DNA of 64,000 bases, taken from Luteimonas sp. BLCC-B24. GTDB lineage: Bacteria > Pseudomonadota > Gammaproteobacteria > Xanthomonadales > Xanthomonadaceae. Location of the stretch: contig NZ_JAQQGN010000002.1 of NCBI RefSeq assembly GCF_028550595.1, positions 186,001 to 250,000 on the forward strand, in the 5' to 3' direction. Each line of letters starts with the position of its first letter. The stretch's first letter is position 1. Positions 44,212 through 53,285 of the stretch are shown one piece after another. The position numbers and the translations under genes were made by a program. The notes under the pieces were generated by a model that was given only the letters and a program-made list of their open reading frames with translations, had not been told where the DNA came from and did not search any database.

Positions 44212-44242
44212 CTGGGAATCCGCCCTGCACTGGATCGAACGC

Positions 44243-45517
44243 GTGACCGACTCCCTGTCTGCACTGGAACGCGCGGCGGGCACGGCGGCGGCGGCCGGCC
44301 GCTGGGACGAAGCCGAACGCCTGTGGAGACAGGTGCACGCGCTCGATCGCACCCATGCCCAGGCGTTGCTGAGCCTGGGTGTACATGCGTTCCAGCGCGG
44401 CGATGCGAAGGAAGCGCTCGAGCTGCTGGGCGATGCGCGCACGCACGCGCCGTTCAACCCGATGATTCCGCTGACCGTCTCCCGCGTATTCCGCGAGCTC
44501 GGCCGTCCCGAGCAGGAGTGGGGGGCGATTATCGATGCATTGGAGATCGACGCTTACTTCCTTCCCGGTCTACTCGCCCGAGGCGAGTTTCTCGAGCGCC
44601 AGCGCCGCCCTCGCGTCGCGGCCGCGGTGTTCCGTGATGCACTGAAGGTCGCGCCCGCGGAGCCGCAATGGCCGGCCGCGCTGCGGCGGCGGCTCGAGCA
44701 CGCACGTCAGTTCGTCAACGCCGACAACGAGGCACTGGCATCCTTTCTCGCGGACCGGGTGCAGGCGACGCGGGCATCGGTCGAATCGGTGGTGACCGAT
44801 CGCTGGGACGAAGCCGTCTCCATTCTCGCAGGCAAGAGCCGGCCCTATCACTCGGAATGCCACCAACTGCACGTGCCGCGCCTGCCGGCGATCACGTTCT
44901 ACGACGACAGCCTCTTTCCGTGGATGGGCGAGCTGGAGTCGTACACCGATGCAATCAAATCCGAGCTGCAGGACATGCTCGCGCGGCGCGGTGACGAGTT
45001 CGTGCCCTACATCCAGTACCGGCCGGGAGATCCGGTCAATCAGTGGGACAAGCTCAACCACTCGCGCAACTGGAGCGGCTTCCACTTGTACGCGCACGGC
45101 AGGGCGGTGCCCGAGCATCTGGCGCAGTGTCCGCGGACGGCCGAGGCGCTGTCGCTCGTGGACACCGTGACGATTCCCGGCCTGTGCCCGAATGCGATGT
45201 TCTCGGCGCTGGCGCCGGGCGCGCACATTCCCCCGCATACCGGCGAGACCAACGCGCGCCTGGTCGCCCACCTGCCCCTGGTCGTTCCGGAAAAATGCAG
45301 CTACCGCGTGGGCCACGACCGGCGGCAGTGGCGCGAAGGAAAATGCTGGGTGTTCGACGACACCATCGAACACGAAGCGCGCAACGACAGCGACCAAATG
45401 CGGGTGATCCTGATGTTCGACATATGGAATCCGCTGCTCAGTCCGGCCGAGCGCGAAATGGCAGCGGAGTTGGCGGGCGCCATGCGCGACTGGCGCGCTG
45501 TCGGCGACGGTGTGTGA
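44243..45517 (+). CDS. TPR protein with aspartyl/asparaginyl beta-hydroxylase domain
   Basis: This 424-residue cytosolic protein has about four TPR-like repeats in residues 5-165 (RWDEAERLWRQVHALDRTHA and similar). They are followed by an Asp/Asn beta-hydroxylase (2OG-Fe(II)) domain. The iron ligands are visible as His in HIPPHTGETNARLVAHLPLV and His in DDTIEHEARNDS, with Arg in MRVILMFDIWNP for 2-oxoglutarate. GTG at 44243 is the start. The hydroxylation target is unknown; the TPRs may bind it. A decayed gene of the same general design (TPR plus another 2OG oxygenase) lies 530 bp downstream. Confidence 0.9.
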   Translation: MTDSLSALERAAGTAAAAGRWDEAERLWRQVHALDRTHAQALLSLGVHAFQRGDAKEALELLGDARTHAPFNPMIPLTVSRVFRELGRPEQEWGAIIDALEIDAYFLPGLLARGEFLERQRRPRVAAAVFRDALKVAPAEPQWPAALRRRLEHARQFVNADNEALASFLADRVQATRASVESVVTDRWDEAVSILAGKSRPYHSECHQLHVPRLPAITFYDDSLFPWMGELESYTDAIKSELQDMLARRGDEFVPYIQYRPGDPVNQWDKLNHSRNWSGFHLYAHGRAVPEHLAQCPRTAEALSLVDTVTIPGLCPNAMFSALAPGAHIPPHTGETNARLVAHLPLVVPEKCSYRVGHDRRQWREGKCWVFDDTIEHEARNDSDQMRVILMFDIWNPLLSPAEREMAAELAGAMRDWRAVGDGV

Positions 45518-45557
45518 ACCGTGAGGTATTCTCACCGCTCTGTCGTAGGGGATAACC

Positions 45558-46016
45558 ATGCGCCGTATTCCGCTTTCGATCCTGTGGCTGATTGCGCTGC
45601 CCGTGGCAGCGCAGGAGGCGGCTCATTCCTGCGCCCGGGTCGCCGATCCTGTTGCTCGACTGACCTGCTATGACACAGCGTTCCCTTTGTCTGCCGAAGT
45701 GGTCGAAGCGGGAAAGCAGGAGGCGCAAGCTGGATTCGGCTTGATCCGGCCGCGGGATTCCTCACGGGAGTCTCAACAGGCCCTCGAAACTGCCGTTCCC
45801 GAACGTCTCGAAAGCCGCGTGATCCACGTCGATCCCGGTCGCAGCGGGCAACGCACCGTCACGCTCGAAAATGGTCAGATCTGGACGCAGACCGAGGCGC
45901 ACAGCAGCGGCAACGTGCAGGTCGGGGATGTCGTCCAGGTACGAAGAGGTGCATTGGGCGCATATCAGCTGGTAACAGCCGCCGGCGTGCATCTGCGCGT
46001 GCGTCGCACTCGCTGA
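45558..46016 (+). CDS. Exported small protein with a Cys-pair motif (VasI-like N-terminus)
   Basis: This 152-residue protein has a signal peptide (RRIPLSILWLIALPVAAQ) followed by CARVADPVARLTCYDTAF. That matches the C-x(n)-D-x-x-R-L-x-CYD motif seen at the N-terminus of VasI-type and several small periplasmic proteins. The C-terminal half (ESRVIHVDPGRSGQRTVTLE then GQIWTQTE, VGDVVQVRRGALGAYQL) is a small beta-rich domain. No type VI secretion genes are nearby, so the function is unknown. TATTCT at 45527 may be its -10 box. Confidence 0.78.
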   Translation: MRRIPLSILWLIALPVAAQEAAHSCARVADPVARLTCYDTAFPLSAEVVEAGKQEAQAGFGLIRPRDSSRESQQALETAVPERLESRVIHVDPGRSGQRTVTLENGQIWTQTEAHSSGNVQVGDVVQVRRGALGAYQLVTAAGVHLRVRRTR

Positions 46017-46039
46017 GGCGCGCGACGGTGCCATCCCCG

Positions 46040-47686
46040 CAGGCATTGACCAGGGCGTAGGCGCGACGTTTCCAGCAGGCTACGGCGCTGCTTCAGGCTG
46101 GGCGGTACGCAGCAGTGTTGGAGGGAGCACAAGGTTCGGTGCACGAGGCGCCAACCGCCGTCGATGCCTGGAGCGCAGGGCGATATGTCTTGACGAACGC
46201 GGATTTCCTGCGGTCGGATGCGGTGTTCGAGCGGGCGGTGCGGCTCGCTCCGGGCAATGCCATGGTGCCGCGCAGTTGCGGCAAACGTCTCGCTCGGCGC
46301 GCAAATGCCTTGCGGGTGGCCGGTGGATTCGAGTCGGCTCGCTCCGTCTTGCGCAGGAGGTGGATTTGGCGCCGGATCAGGGGAACGCCCAGGTCGACCT
46401 GGAAGCGGTGTGCCGTGCAACGGGACGCATCGAAGAGGCACCCGAAGCATTCCGGCGAGCGGAGTAGATCATCGACGTAGGCAGCGCCGGTCTGCATGAA
46501 GTGCGTAACGCATCAGCGGCGTATGGGTCGATGCCGGCCGGACGTCCGACGCGTCGTCCAACGCGCGTGACCTGGTCGCTCTGCACCCCGAGCATGCGCA
46601 GGCACATGAGACGTTGAGCACGCTGTTGCAGGAACACGGAACGGACGTTGCGCCGGGTCATGCCTCCTGGCCACTTTTGTGCAGCCGCGTGCGTCCGGCC
46701 GGGCGACAGGCAGATGCGGCTCGCCTGCGCCCGCGTGCTGCTGTCGATCAGGCGCGCAGCCGAAGCGCTAGCGGTGATCTCGCCGCCGCGCAGTCGCGAG
46801 ACCGGGCACCCGCGCTGGACGGGTTCGCTGCTGACGCCTTGGACGTCTTGGACGCCTTGCACGAGCACGAGCGGGCATCGAGGATCTACGCGGCCGCGGC
46901 GCGCAGTCATTTGAGCGAAGCTCCGGAGTTTCTGAGCGCACGCGCGCCATGCGTTCCGCATCAGGGATGTCGACCTGGCCAGCGATTGCGCACAGAAGGC
47001 AGTCCGAATCGATCCCGTCGATCAGGAGGCATGGCGCCATATTTGGCCTCGCCGTAGATGGGCGCGAGTACTGGCATGCGATCACGAACAACTGGTACGT
47101 TACGTAGAGCTCGCGTTTCCGCCCTGTTTTGGCGACCTGCTTGCGTTTCTCTATGCACTCGAAGCGTCTTGGGAACGCTGCACAACGCCACTCGGGAGCC
47201 GATGAACTAAAGTGTGCGCGGTGGTATCCGGACAGCGGGACACTGTTCGGTCGCGGCGAGCCGATTCTTCGCGAAACGGAAGCGGCTGCGGGCAGCGGTC
47301 GAAGACTGATTGGCGACGTTGCCTGTGCTCGCGGATCGTCCGTTTCCGGCACGGGAGCAACCGGGCATTCACTTCGTCGGTTCGTGGTCTGTCCGGCTCA
47401 GGGCATCCGGGCGTCATTCGAATCACATCCATCCCAAGGGATGGGTGAGCTCCGCTTTCCATGTGGCGTTGCCCGCTAGGGGCTGAGCTCGGATGATCGG
47501 TCCCGGGCTGGCTGGCTCAATTCGGAATGCCGCGTGGATTTGTCCCCGCGCCGCGTCATTCAGCCAAGGCCGGGCCATCTCATGCGGTTCCCAGCGTGTA
47601 TGTGGCACGGCACAGTGCCGTTCGAGGCACCTGAAAACTGGTTGACCGTTGCATTCGATATGCAGCCGCGGCAAGTGGGGCGTTGA
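46040..47686 (+). pseudogene. Decayed TPR / 2OG-Fe(II) oxygenase gene, many frameshifts
   Basis: No single frame is open, but successive frames spell one protein family. TPR-like pieces: RFQQATALLQAGRYAAVLEG and AVFERAVRLAPGNA (46067-46261), VDLAPDQGNAQVDLEAV (about 46365), ARDLVALHPEHAQAHETLST (about 46570), and ASRIYAAAARSHL then VDLASDCAQKAVRIDP (46870-47020). Oxygenase pieces: HEQLVRYVELAFPPCFGDLL (about 47080), SVRGGIRTAG, SWSVRLRASGRHSNHIHPKG then WVSSAFHVALP (about 47380-47480), and LMRFPACMWHGTVPF then WLTVAFDMQP ending at 47686. These are in order for a TPR plus putative 2OG-Fe(II) oxygenase protein. An in-frame stop blocks the 5' end and no start is visible. Confidence 0.85.
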
Positions 47687-47960
47687 CGCCTTCTGGCGAA
47701 GCCGATAGTCCCCTTGTGCTGCGCGTTGCTGGCCGGTCGTGGCTTGGAATGCCACGCGCACCCACCGCTGCCTGTCCAGGGGTCAGAATCCATGGCAGCC
47801 GCCGCTCCGGGGAGGCGCCACTTGCGAGCTAGAGCCGCACTGGGGCCGATACGGGTCGCACGGAGAAGGGCGTTGTTTCGAATCCGGTTTCGGGCGCATT
47901 ATCGGGTCTCCTGCCTCGTCAAGGGCGGGATTCCCCTCAGGCCCTGAAAGGTATGCCGAC
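47687..47960 (+). other. Gap between the pseudogene and the small secreted protein
   Basis: 274 bp with no assignable gene. An open frame runs through it into the next gene, but its composition (Trp/Gly/Arg-rich, no family pattern) and the better ribosome site at 47945 argue against coding. No repeat or terminator is obvious. Confidence 0.4.
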
Positions 47961-48320
47961 ATGCGCGTTGAATCCGCTGTGGCCGTTGCTGGCGTCGGTG
48001 CTTCATCTGAAATGCGTCCGCGACGCCGGGCGTTCGACTGGATGCTTCTTCTTCTGATCGCGGCTTCCACATTCGCGGCGCAGCTCGCGTCGGCACAGGA
48101 GTCGGCAGGCGATGCGTCTGAGGAGAGTGCAAATCCGGTCGAGACCCAACGCGGCGAAAAGATATGCCAGTACGAGGACATTACCGGAAGCCGGATGAGA
48201 AAGCGGGTGTGCTTCACGCAGGAGCGATGGGACGCGCGCGAGATGGCGGCAAAGAATCTGGTCAGGGACCTCGATGCGAAACCGGTTGCAGGCGAAAACA
48301 ATGCCGGCCCCGGCAGGTGA
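47961..48320 (+). CDS. Small secreted protein with TGSR/Cys-pair motif
   Basis: This 119-residue protein starts at ATG 47961 behind GAAAGG; a start at 48012 would leave a cleaner signal peptide (FDWMLLLLIAASTFAAQLASAQ). The mature part contains GEKICQYEDITGSRMRKRVC followed by FTQERWDAREMAAKNL. This C-x(n)-TGSR-x(n)-K-R-x-C-x-T-x-x-x-W pattern I recall in many small uncharacterised xanthomonad proteins. The two cysteines could form a disulfide in the periplasm. The function is unknown. Confidence 0.72.
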   Translation: MRVESAVAVAGVGASSEMRPRRRAFDWMLLLLIAASTFAAQLASAQESAGDASEESANPVETQRGEKICQYEDITGSRMRKRVCFTQERWDAREMAAKNLVRDLDAKPVAGENNAGPGR

Positions 48321-48870
48321 AGCTCTGTACTGACTCGGGCGTGCGTCACGTCATGCGGAGCCGCATCGCCGGCGCCGTCGTGCGCAGGAGCGCCGGTCCG
48401 CGGCGCGCGCGCCGTGTCTGCAGCACGGCTTTGAAGCGCTGATCCGAGGATGGCGCGTCGACCTGATTCCGATGCAGAAATCCCGTGAGAATTCTCGGAG
48501 AGGCTCGGGTAAGGCGCATATCCGGAGTGCAGCAGACGCACGCTCTTTGGATGAGTGCTGCGCAAAACTTCTGATTGAGCCCATCAGAGCGGAGAATGAT
48601 TAGTGTAGGAGATTCAGGACTCCAAGCCGGTATGTGTTGAGCCCGTGCCGAGGGATGACGTGGCGACCTTGTTTCATGCAGCCTTGGATATCGCGGTTCC
48701 AGCGGTCTGAGGCTTGGCTCGCACTTCAGGGGGTTTCTGTCGAAGACGGTTTGTCGACACCCGTGCGGGCCAAGATCGGAAACTGGAAGCCGGTGCGCGT
48801 CGTGTTCTGCGCTCACCGAGCATTCGGCGCCTGCCGCCGGATCTTGAGACCGCACGAGCAGCTATGGCAG
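48321..48870. other. Gene-poor stretch before the TonB receptor terminator
   Basis: About 550 bp with no gene I can support on either strand. It is less GC-rich than the window average and contains only short frames. It converges on the TonB receptor from the left. It may be the remnant of a lost gene, but no family pattern is readable. Confidence 0.4.
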
Positions 48871-48873
48871 CAC

Positions 48874-48905
48874 AAAAAAAGCGGCGGGCCGGAGCCCGCC
48901 GCTTT
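48874..48905 (-). terminator. Rho-independent terminator of the TonB receptor
   Basis: Minus-strand AAAGCGGCGGGC / GCCCGCCGCTTT with a four-base loop, followed by further T residues (A7 run at 48874-48880 on the plus strand). It starts 28 bp past the receptor stop. Confidence 0.9.
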
Positions 48906-48933
48906 GCTTGTTCCTGAAACGCATGCTGTCCGA

Positions 48934-51813
48934 TCAGAACTTCAGCGAGACACTGCCGAAGATGAACCGGCCAGCCTGATCGTAGCCGCCGAGCGCGTTC
49001 GCGTTGGCAGCGAGACCGCTGTCGCCAACAAAGGGCGGCTCCTTGTCGGCCACGTTGTTCACGCCCACAGTCACCGTCGCCTGGCCGAAGCTCGCGCTGC
49101 CACTCAGGTCCAGGTAGTTGTAGGCCGGAACACTGCCGTTGATCCAGATTACGTTGTCCAACGGAGTGCCGTCGACGTCGTTGTAGTCCATACCGCCGAC
49201 ATGGCGCCAGCGCAGGCCCACCGAGTAGCGGTCCCATCCGTACCGCGTGGAGACGATGTGGCGCCACTTGGGCGTTTGACAGCCATAGGTATCGTTGATC
49301 AGGCCTTTGCAGTCGTAGGAGGTGCTCGGTTCCGCCGCAAGCGTCTGAGTGAAATCCTTCAGCACGTAGTTTCCGGCGAGGCTGGCTGTCAGGTTGCCCG
49401 GGCCCAAGGGGAGAGAGTAGCTCACGGCCAGGTCGAGACCCGAACGCTCGAACAGGCCGATGTTGCCGGGAAGGTTGTTGATATGGCCAGTCTCGGGATC
49501 CGACGACAGTCCGATCCAGAGATCGTACTGGCCGGCCCGCGGATCGCGGTTGATCCGGTCGCAGTACAGATTCTGCTCCATGCAGAGAATCTGGATGGTG
49601 TTGTAACCGATGCCGCCGATCGCATCCTCGATCTCGACCCTGTACCAGTCGACCGACAGGTTGAGGTTCTCGATCGGTTCGACTGCGAAACCGATCGTGT
49701 AGGTGTCGGCAATTTCTGGCGCGAGGCTGGGATTGCCGCCGGTCACGTTGTAATACTGGTTAGCCGGATTGGCTGGCACATTGCCGTACAACGCCGTCGG
49801 CACGCCCGCCCGCGCGCACTGTTCGGCTGTGTAGCTCGGCGCCGCGCCGGCGCAGAGGTCCGTGCCGCCGGCGTTCAACGCGATACGCGACGGGTAGTAC
49901 AAGTTGTTGAGGCTCGGCGCCCTTACGGCGCGGTTGTAACCGGCGCGCACCAGCAATTTGCTGTCCCACATCGTGCTACTGAGGCCCACCTTGTAGGTGT
50001 CGTAGTTGCCGGACGTGTCGTCATCCGAATAGCGATAGCCAAGGGACGCATCGAGACGGTTGAACGCACCCTGGCCCACGAAGATCGGTAGCGCAGCCTC
50101 GATGAAGAAGTCGTTGACTGTGTTCGATGCATTGACCGGAAGGTCGGCGGCACCCGCGCCGGCAAAGTTGCCTGCGGCCGAGTCACCGTCGTATTCGGTG
50201 GCGAAGGAATAGTCACGACGCTCCATACCCACGGCGAGGCCCAGCTCCTCGCCGTCCGCCGAGGGGAAACCCCAGCCGAGGTAGCCGTTGGCTTCTGCCG
50301 AGATTGCGCGGTAGCTGGTCTTGTAGATGCTGAAGCTGGTGCCAGCCATCGCGGCTGCGGCATCGGGATCGATGCTGTCGGTCCAGATATCCCACAACTG
50401 GCAGCCCGGGAAGCTGCCGTACAACGGATCGTTACAGCCCGTTGCGGCCGACGCGATTCGGGTGATCAGAAAATCGTTCTGGCCGATGTCGATGGTCTTG
50501 GTCTTGCCCGAAGTGGTCGACACATCGTAGGTCCAAGACGAATCGAACAGCGCGCCCCTCAGGCCGGCCGTGATGCGATGGGTGGTGTCGTCGCTCAGGT
50601 GGATGCGCGGTCCGCCTTCCACGTTACGCTTCCAGAGTGTGACGCGGGTCTGGGCCGTGGTGACGCCTGCGTCGGAACAGAGGCTGCCGATCAGCGGGTT
50701 GGTGCAGCTCACCGTGATCGGCACGCCGAACGCACCGGACTCTGCGATCTGCTGATCGGAGCTGCGCTCGAGAAACAGGGCCTCGATGTACGGCTCGAAA
50801 TGCTCGTTGACTTCATAGCTCGCCATGAACCCGGCGGTCGTGCGCTTGTCCGGACGCTGATAGAAGTTGATCGGCGCATAGTTGTACACATACCGGCCGT
50901 TCTCGTACCCGGAACCGTTCCAGACATATTCGGCATTGGTGCCCTGCGGCCACGGCACGACGGCACCGTTGGCGAAGTTGTTGACGGTGAAGCGACCGGG
51001 ATTCGCGGTGCCTGAGCCGCCGCAGACGGCTTCATCGAAGAACACGGAGCAGGTGGAATAGTCGCGCTGGCCTTGGAACAGCGCTTCGTTCTCGCGCCAG
51101 GTCAGCCAGCCCACAGCGTGGCCCCGGTTGTCGCCAAAGCTGCCGCCGATGACGAGATCGGCATTGCGGCTGATGCCGTCAAACCCGGAGTTGCCTGTCG
51201 GGTATGGAAACCCCCGTTCTTCGTTGAGACCTTGGAGGAAGGTGTTGTCGTTGTCGTGCTGGAACGCCGAGTAACCGAGGTTGAGGCTGATGCCCTCGAA
51301 TTTGTCATCCAGCACGAAGTTCACGACGCCGGCGACGGCGTCTGCGCCGTAGATGGCCGATGCGCCGCCTGACAGAACATCGACACGCCGGACCATTGCA
51401 GCCGGGATGATGGAGGGGTCGGTGATCTCGTTGCGACTGGCGGGCAGGCGGCGGCCATTGACCAGCGTGAGCGTGCGTTGCGGCCCGAGGCCGCGCATGG
51501 AGATTGTCGCGTGGCCGAACGAGCCGTTGTTTTCGAAATTGTCGAAGCTCAGATCGAGCTGCGGATACTGGTTGACCAGATCTTCCACCGTGGTGGCGCC
51601 GAACTGCTGAAACTCCTCGGCGCTGATCTCCGTGATCGGGCTGGAGGCGGTGAACGTCTGGCTCTTGATGCGCGAACCGGTGACGGTAATCGCGTCGAGC
51701 TCGGTCGCCTGCTGCGCCTGGGCGAATGCGGCGCCCGAGGCCCCAAGGGTGGCGGCGCTGAACGCCATCGCGACGGTGATGGCGTCACGCAGCTTGGATC
51801 GCTTCAATCTCAT
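48934..51813 (-). CDS. TonB-dependent outer-membrane receptor, large
   Basis: This 959-residue beta-barrel receptor has a long signal peptide (KLRDAITVAMAFSAATLGAS then GAAFAQ), TonB box ELDAITVTGSRIKS, and plug domain residues 45-165 (PITEISAEEFQQFGATTVED, LGPQRTLTLVNGRRLPAS, VRRVDVLSGGASAIYGADAV). The barrel contains several Cys residues in putative loops (CSVFFDEAVCG, CTNPLIGSLC) and ends GRFIFGSVSLKF. GGAGAG precedes the ATG at 51813. It belongs to the large xanthomonad/sphingomonad receptor type that imports carbohydrates or peptides; the ligand is unknown. The GC content is visibly lower than in its neighbours, suggesting later acquisition. Confidence 0.93.
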   Translation of the reverse strand: MRLKRSKLRDAITVAMAFSAATLGASGAAFAQAQQATELDAITVTGSRIKSQTFTASSPITEISAEEFQQFGATTVEDLVNQYPQLDLSFDNFENNGSFGHATISMRGLGPQRTLTLVNGRRLPASRNEITDPSIIPAAMVRRVDVLSGGASAIYGADAVAGVVNFVLDDKFEGISLNLGYSAFQHDNDNTFLQGLNEERGFPYPTGNSGFDGISRNADLVIGGSFGDNRGHAVGWLTWRENEALFQGQRDYSTCSVFFDEAVCGGSGTANPGRFTVNNFANGAVVPWPQGTNAEYVWNGSGYENGRYVYNYAPINFYQRPDKRTTAGFMASYEVNEHFEPYIEALFLERSSDQQIAESGAFGVPITVSCTNPLIGSLCSDAGVTTAQTRVTLWKRNVEGGPRIHLSDDTTHRITAGLRGALFDSSWTYDVSTTSGKTKTIDIGQNDFLITRIASAATGCNDPLYGSFPGCQLWDIWTDSIDPDAAAAMAGTSFSIYKTSYRAISAEANGYLGWGFPSADGEELGLAVGMERRDYSFATEYDGDSAAGNFAGAGAADLPVNASNTVNDFFIEAALPIFVGQGAFNRLDASLGYRYSDDDTSGNYDTYKVGLSSTMWDSKLLVRAGYNRAVRAPSLNNLYYPSRIALNAGGTDLCAGAAPSYTAEQCARAGVPTALYGNVPANPANQYYNVTGGNPSLAPEIADTYTIGFAVEPIENLNLSVDWYRVEIEDAIGGIGYNTIQILCMEQNLYCDRINRDPRAGQYDLWIGLSSDPETGHINNLPGNIGLFERSGLDLAVSYSLPLGPGNLTASLAGNYVLKDFTQTLAAEPSTSYDCKGLINDTYGCQTPKWRHIVSTRYGWDRYSVGLRWRHVGGMDYNDVDGTPLDNVIWINGSVPAYNYLDLSGSASFGQATVTVGVNNVADKEPPFVGDSGLAANANALGGYDQAGRFIFGSVSLKF

Positions 51814-52316
51814 CGTCTCTCTCCGAAGAATAGTGGTGTCCACTCCCACGACTGCAGTCCCAGCACATCAAGACGCCAATTACTGCAAAGTCGTCACCGA
51901 TCCTAACGTCATGTGACGCAGAAATTAAAGTATCCTTAATGAGTGATGACCGATTGATTCTCCGCTCTGGTTCCAAAATTAGAACGATCGGCGCCAGCGG
52001 GGCGCTTAGTTTTCGGGGGTTTTGAGATGGCAGGAGCGCACAGACCTCGGCTCAGTAGAGGTGCACGCGCACGTATGCGCAGCTAAGCGGCGCCGAATTC
52101 TCTGATCGAAAGGCGCGCTATCTGCAGGGTGTTGTGCCTTGGACAACAGACCGTGCGAGTTGCCGTATGAGACGTACTACGCAGGCGACGACCACAGCCG
52201 CTTCGTAGGCGTCATGCCGTTCTCGTCTCACTTCGAGAACTCATTCGCGCCTCATGTCGGGTCGGTCGAGACCTGATGGAAGAGCGGTCATCTCGAAAAC
52301 GATGACGTCTTTTGCC
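51814..52316. other. AT-richer promoter region of the TonB receptor and adjoining gap
   Basis: The first 160 bp are the most AT-rich of the window (for example TTAAAGTATCCTTAATG near 51926) and contain the short inverted repeats TTAAAG...CTTTAA-like and CGTCA-x2-TGACG (about 51907-51918). They should hold the receptor promoter and a regulator site. From about 52030 to 52316 no gene is supportable; one frame ending TGA at about 52276 reads plausibly but has no start or ribosome site. Confidence 0.4.
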
Positions 52317-53165
52317 TCAGAGATCCTGCTGGTACCGGATATACGGCACGGCACCTTCGTCCTCGGTGGCTTCGGCCATCTTCGAGAACGGGTTGCGTCC
52401 GCGGGTCACGACGTTGTCGGCGCCGACGGTGAGCTGGCCGCTCCAGGGCGTGCGCCAGCTGACGCCCAGCCCAAGGCCTTCCCACTTCGGGAGGCCGGGG
52501 GTGTCGACCACTTGGCCGACGATGTTGGCACTGAAACGGCCGATGCCACCGCCGACGCTCAGGCTCCGGATGTTCCACTGGCTGCTGAGATCGGCCGGCG
52601 CGGCCGCCGAGGGGATCAGCGTCGCCTTGGCCAGCGTACCCGCAAGGGAGACATAAGCGTCATCGCCGATGTTCTTCTGCGCGAAAACAGTCAGATCGTT
52701 CACGTCGACCTGGCTTCCCGACGCACGCGACGGCGTAATCCAGGCGGGCAGGGTGTCGCGACCTTCGCCGACGCTCAGGCCGACGCTGCCACCGGGTCGG
52801 CTGAAGGACGCCGTGCCACTGGCGCGACGGCTTCCGCCTGCTGCGCCGTCGAGGGAGGCGAGCTGGCAATTGCGGGCCAGGCTCGCGACCGCGCCGTTGA
52901 AGCTGCTGCCGGGACTGCACAACAAGGCGAGTGAACGTCCTGCTTCGAGTCCGAATGCGGCATCGAACTGGTTGTCGCCGAATCGCCAGCGGCCCGCCGT
53001 CGGGTTGGCGGTCGCCGGCTCGAGCACGAGAAACGCCTCGACCTTGCCGGACGTGTCGAGGACCGGAAGCACGGTCTGCGCGCGACGATCCTGGGCATGC
53101 GCGCCCGCCGCCGCGGCAAGCGCGAGCGAGCAGGTGAGCAGTAGGCGCGTGGCGGGATGTCGCAT
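52317..53165 (-). CDS. Putative outer-membrane beta-barrel protein
   Basis: This 282-residue protein has a signal peptide (RLLLTCSLALAAAAGAHAQ). The mature part is rich in Gly, Ser and alternating hydrophobics (SVGGGIGRFSANIVGQVVDT, GLGLGVSWRTPWSGQLTVGA) and ends VPYIRYQQDL, which fits an outer-membrane barrel with repeated antiparallel strands. Two Cys (LLCSPGSS, ARNCQLAS) may pair. The family is conserved in xanthomonads as far as I recall, without known function. The AT-rich stretch at 53215-53245 probably carries its promoter. Confidence 0.72.
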   Translation of the reverse strand: MRHPATRLLLTCSLALAAAAGAHAQDRRAQTVLPVLDTSGKVEAFLVLEPATANPTAGRWRFGDNQFDAAFGLEAGRSLALLCSPGSSFNGAVASLARNCQLASLDGAAGGSRRASGTASFSRPGGSVGLSVGEGRDTLPAWITPSRASGSQVDVNDLTVFAQKNIGDDAYVSLAGTLAKATLIPSAAAPADLSSQWNIRSLSVGGGIGRFSANIVGQVVDTPGLPKWEGLGLGVSWRTPWSGQLTVGADNVVTRGRNPFSKMAEATEDEGAVPYIRYQQDL

Positions 53166-53285
53166 GGCCGATGTGACCGGATCCTGTGCCGGGAAGTTCC
53201 CCAATTTCGGTCGGAACTCTAAGGCATTTATGTTTATTTAACAATCCCGCCGGGCTCGGCCGGGCTCCCTCTGGTCGCCATTGCG

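Noticed and set aside
47687-48320. Longer version of the small secreted protein starting at 47739
   Set aside because: The extra 74 residues have no conserved pattern and would hide the signal peptide; the start at 47961 has a better ribosome site.
52120-52276. Short plus-strand frame with a protein-like ending (DDHSRFVGVMPFSSHFENSF)
   Set aside because: No start codon with a ribosome site and no family match. It could be a gene remnant, but the evidence is too thin.
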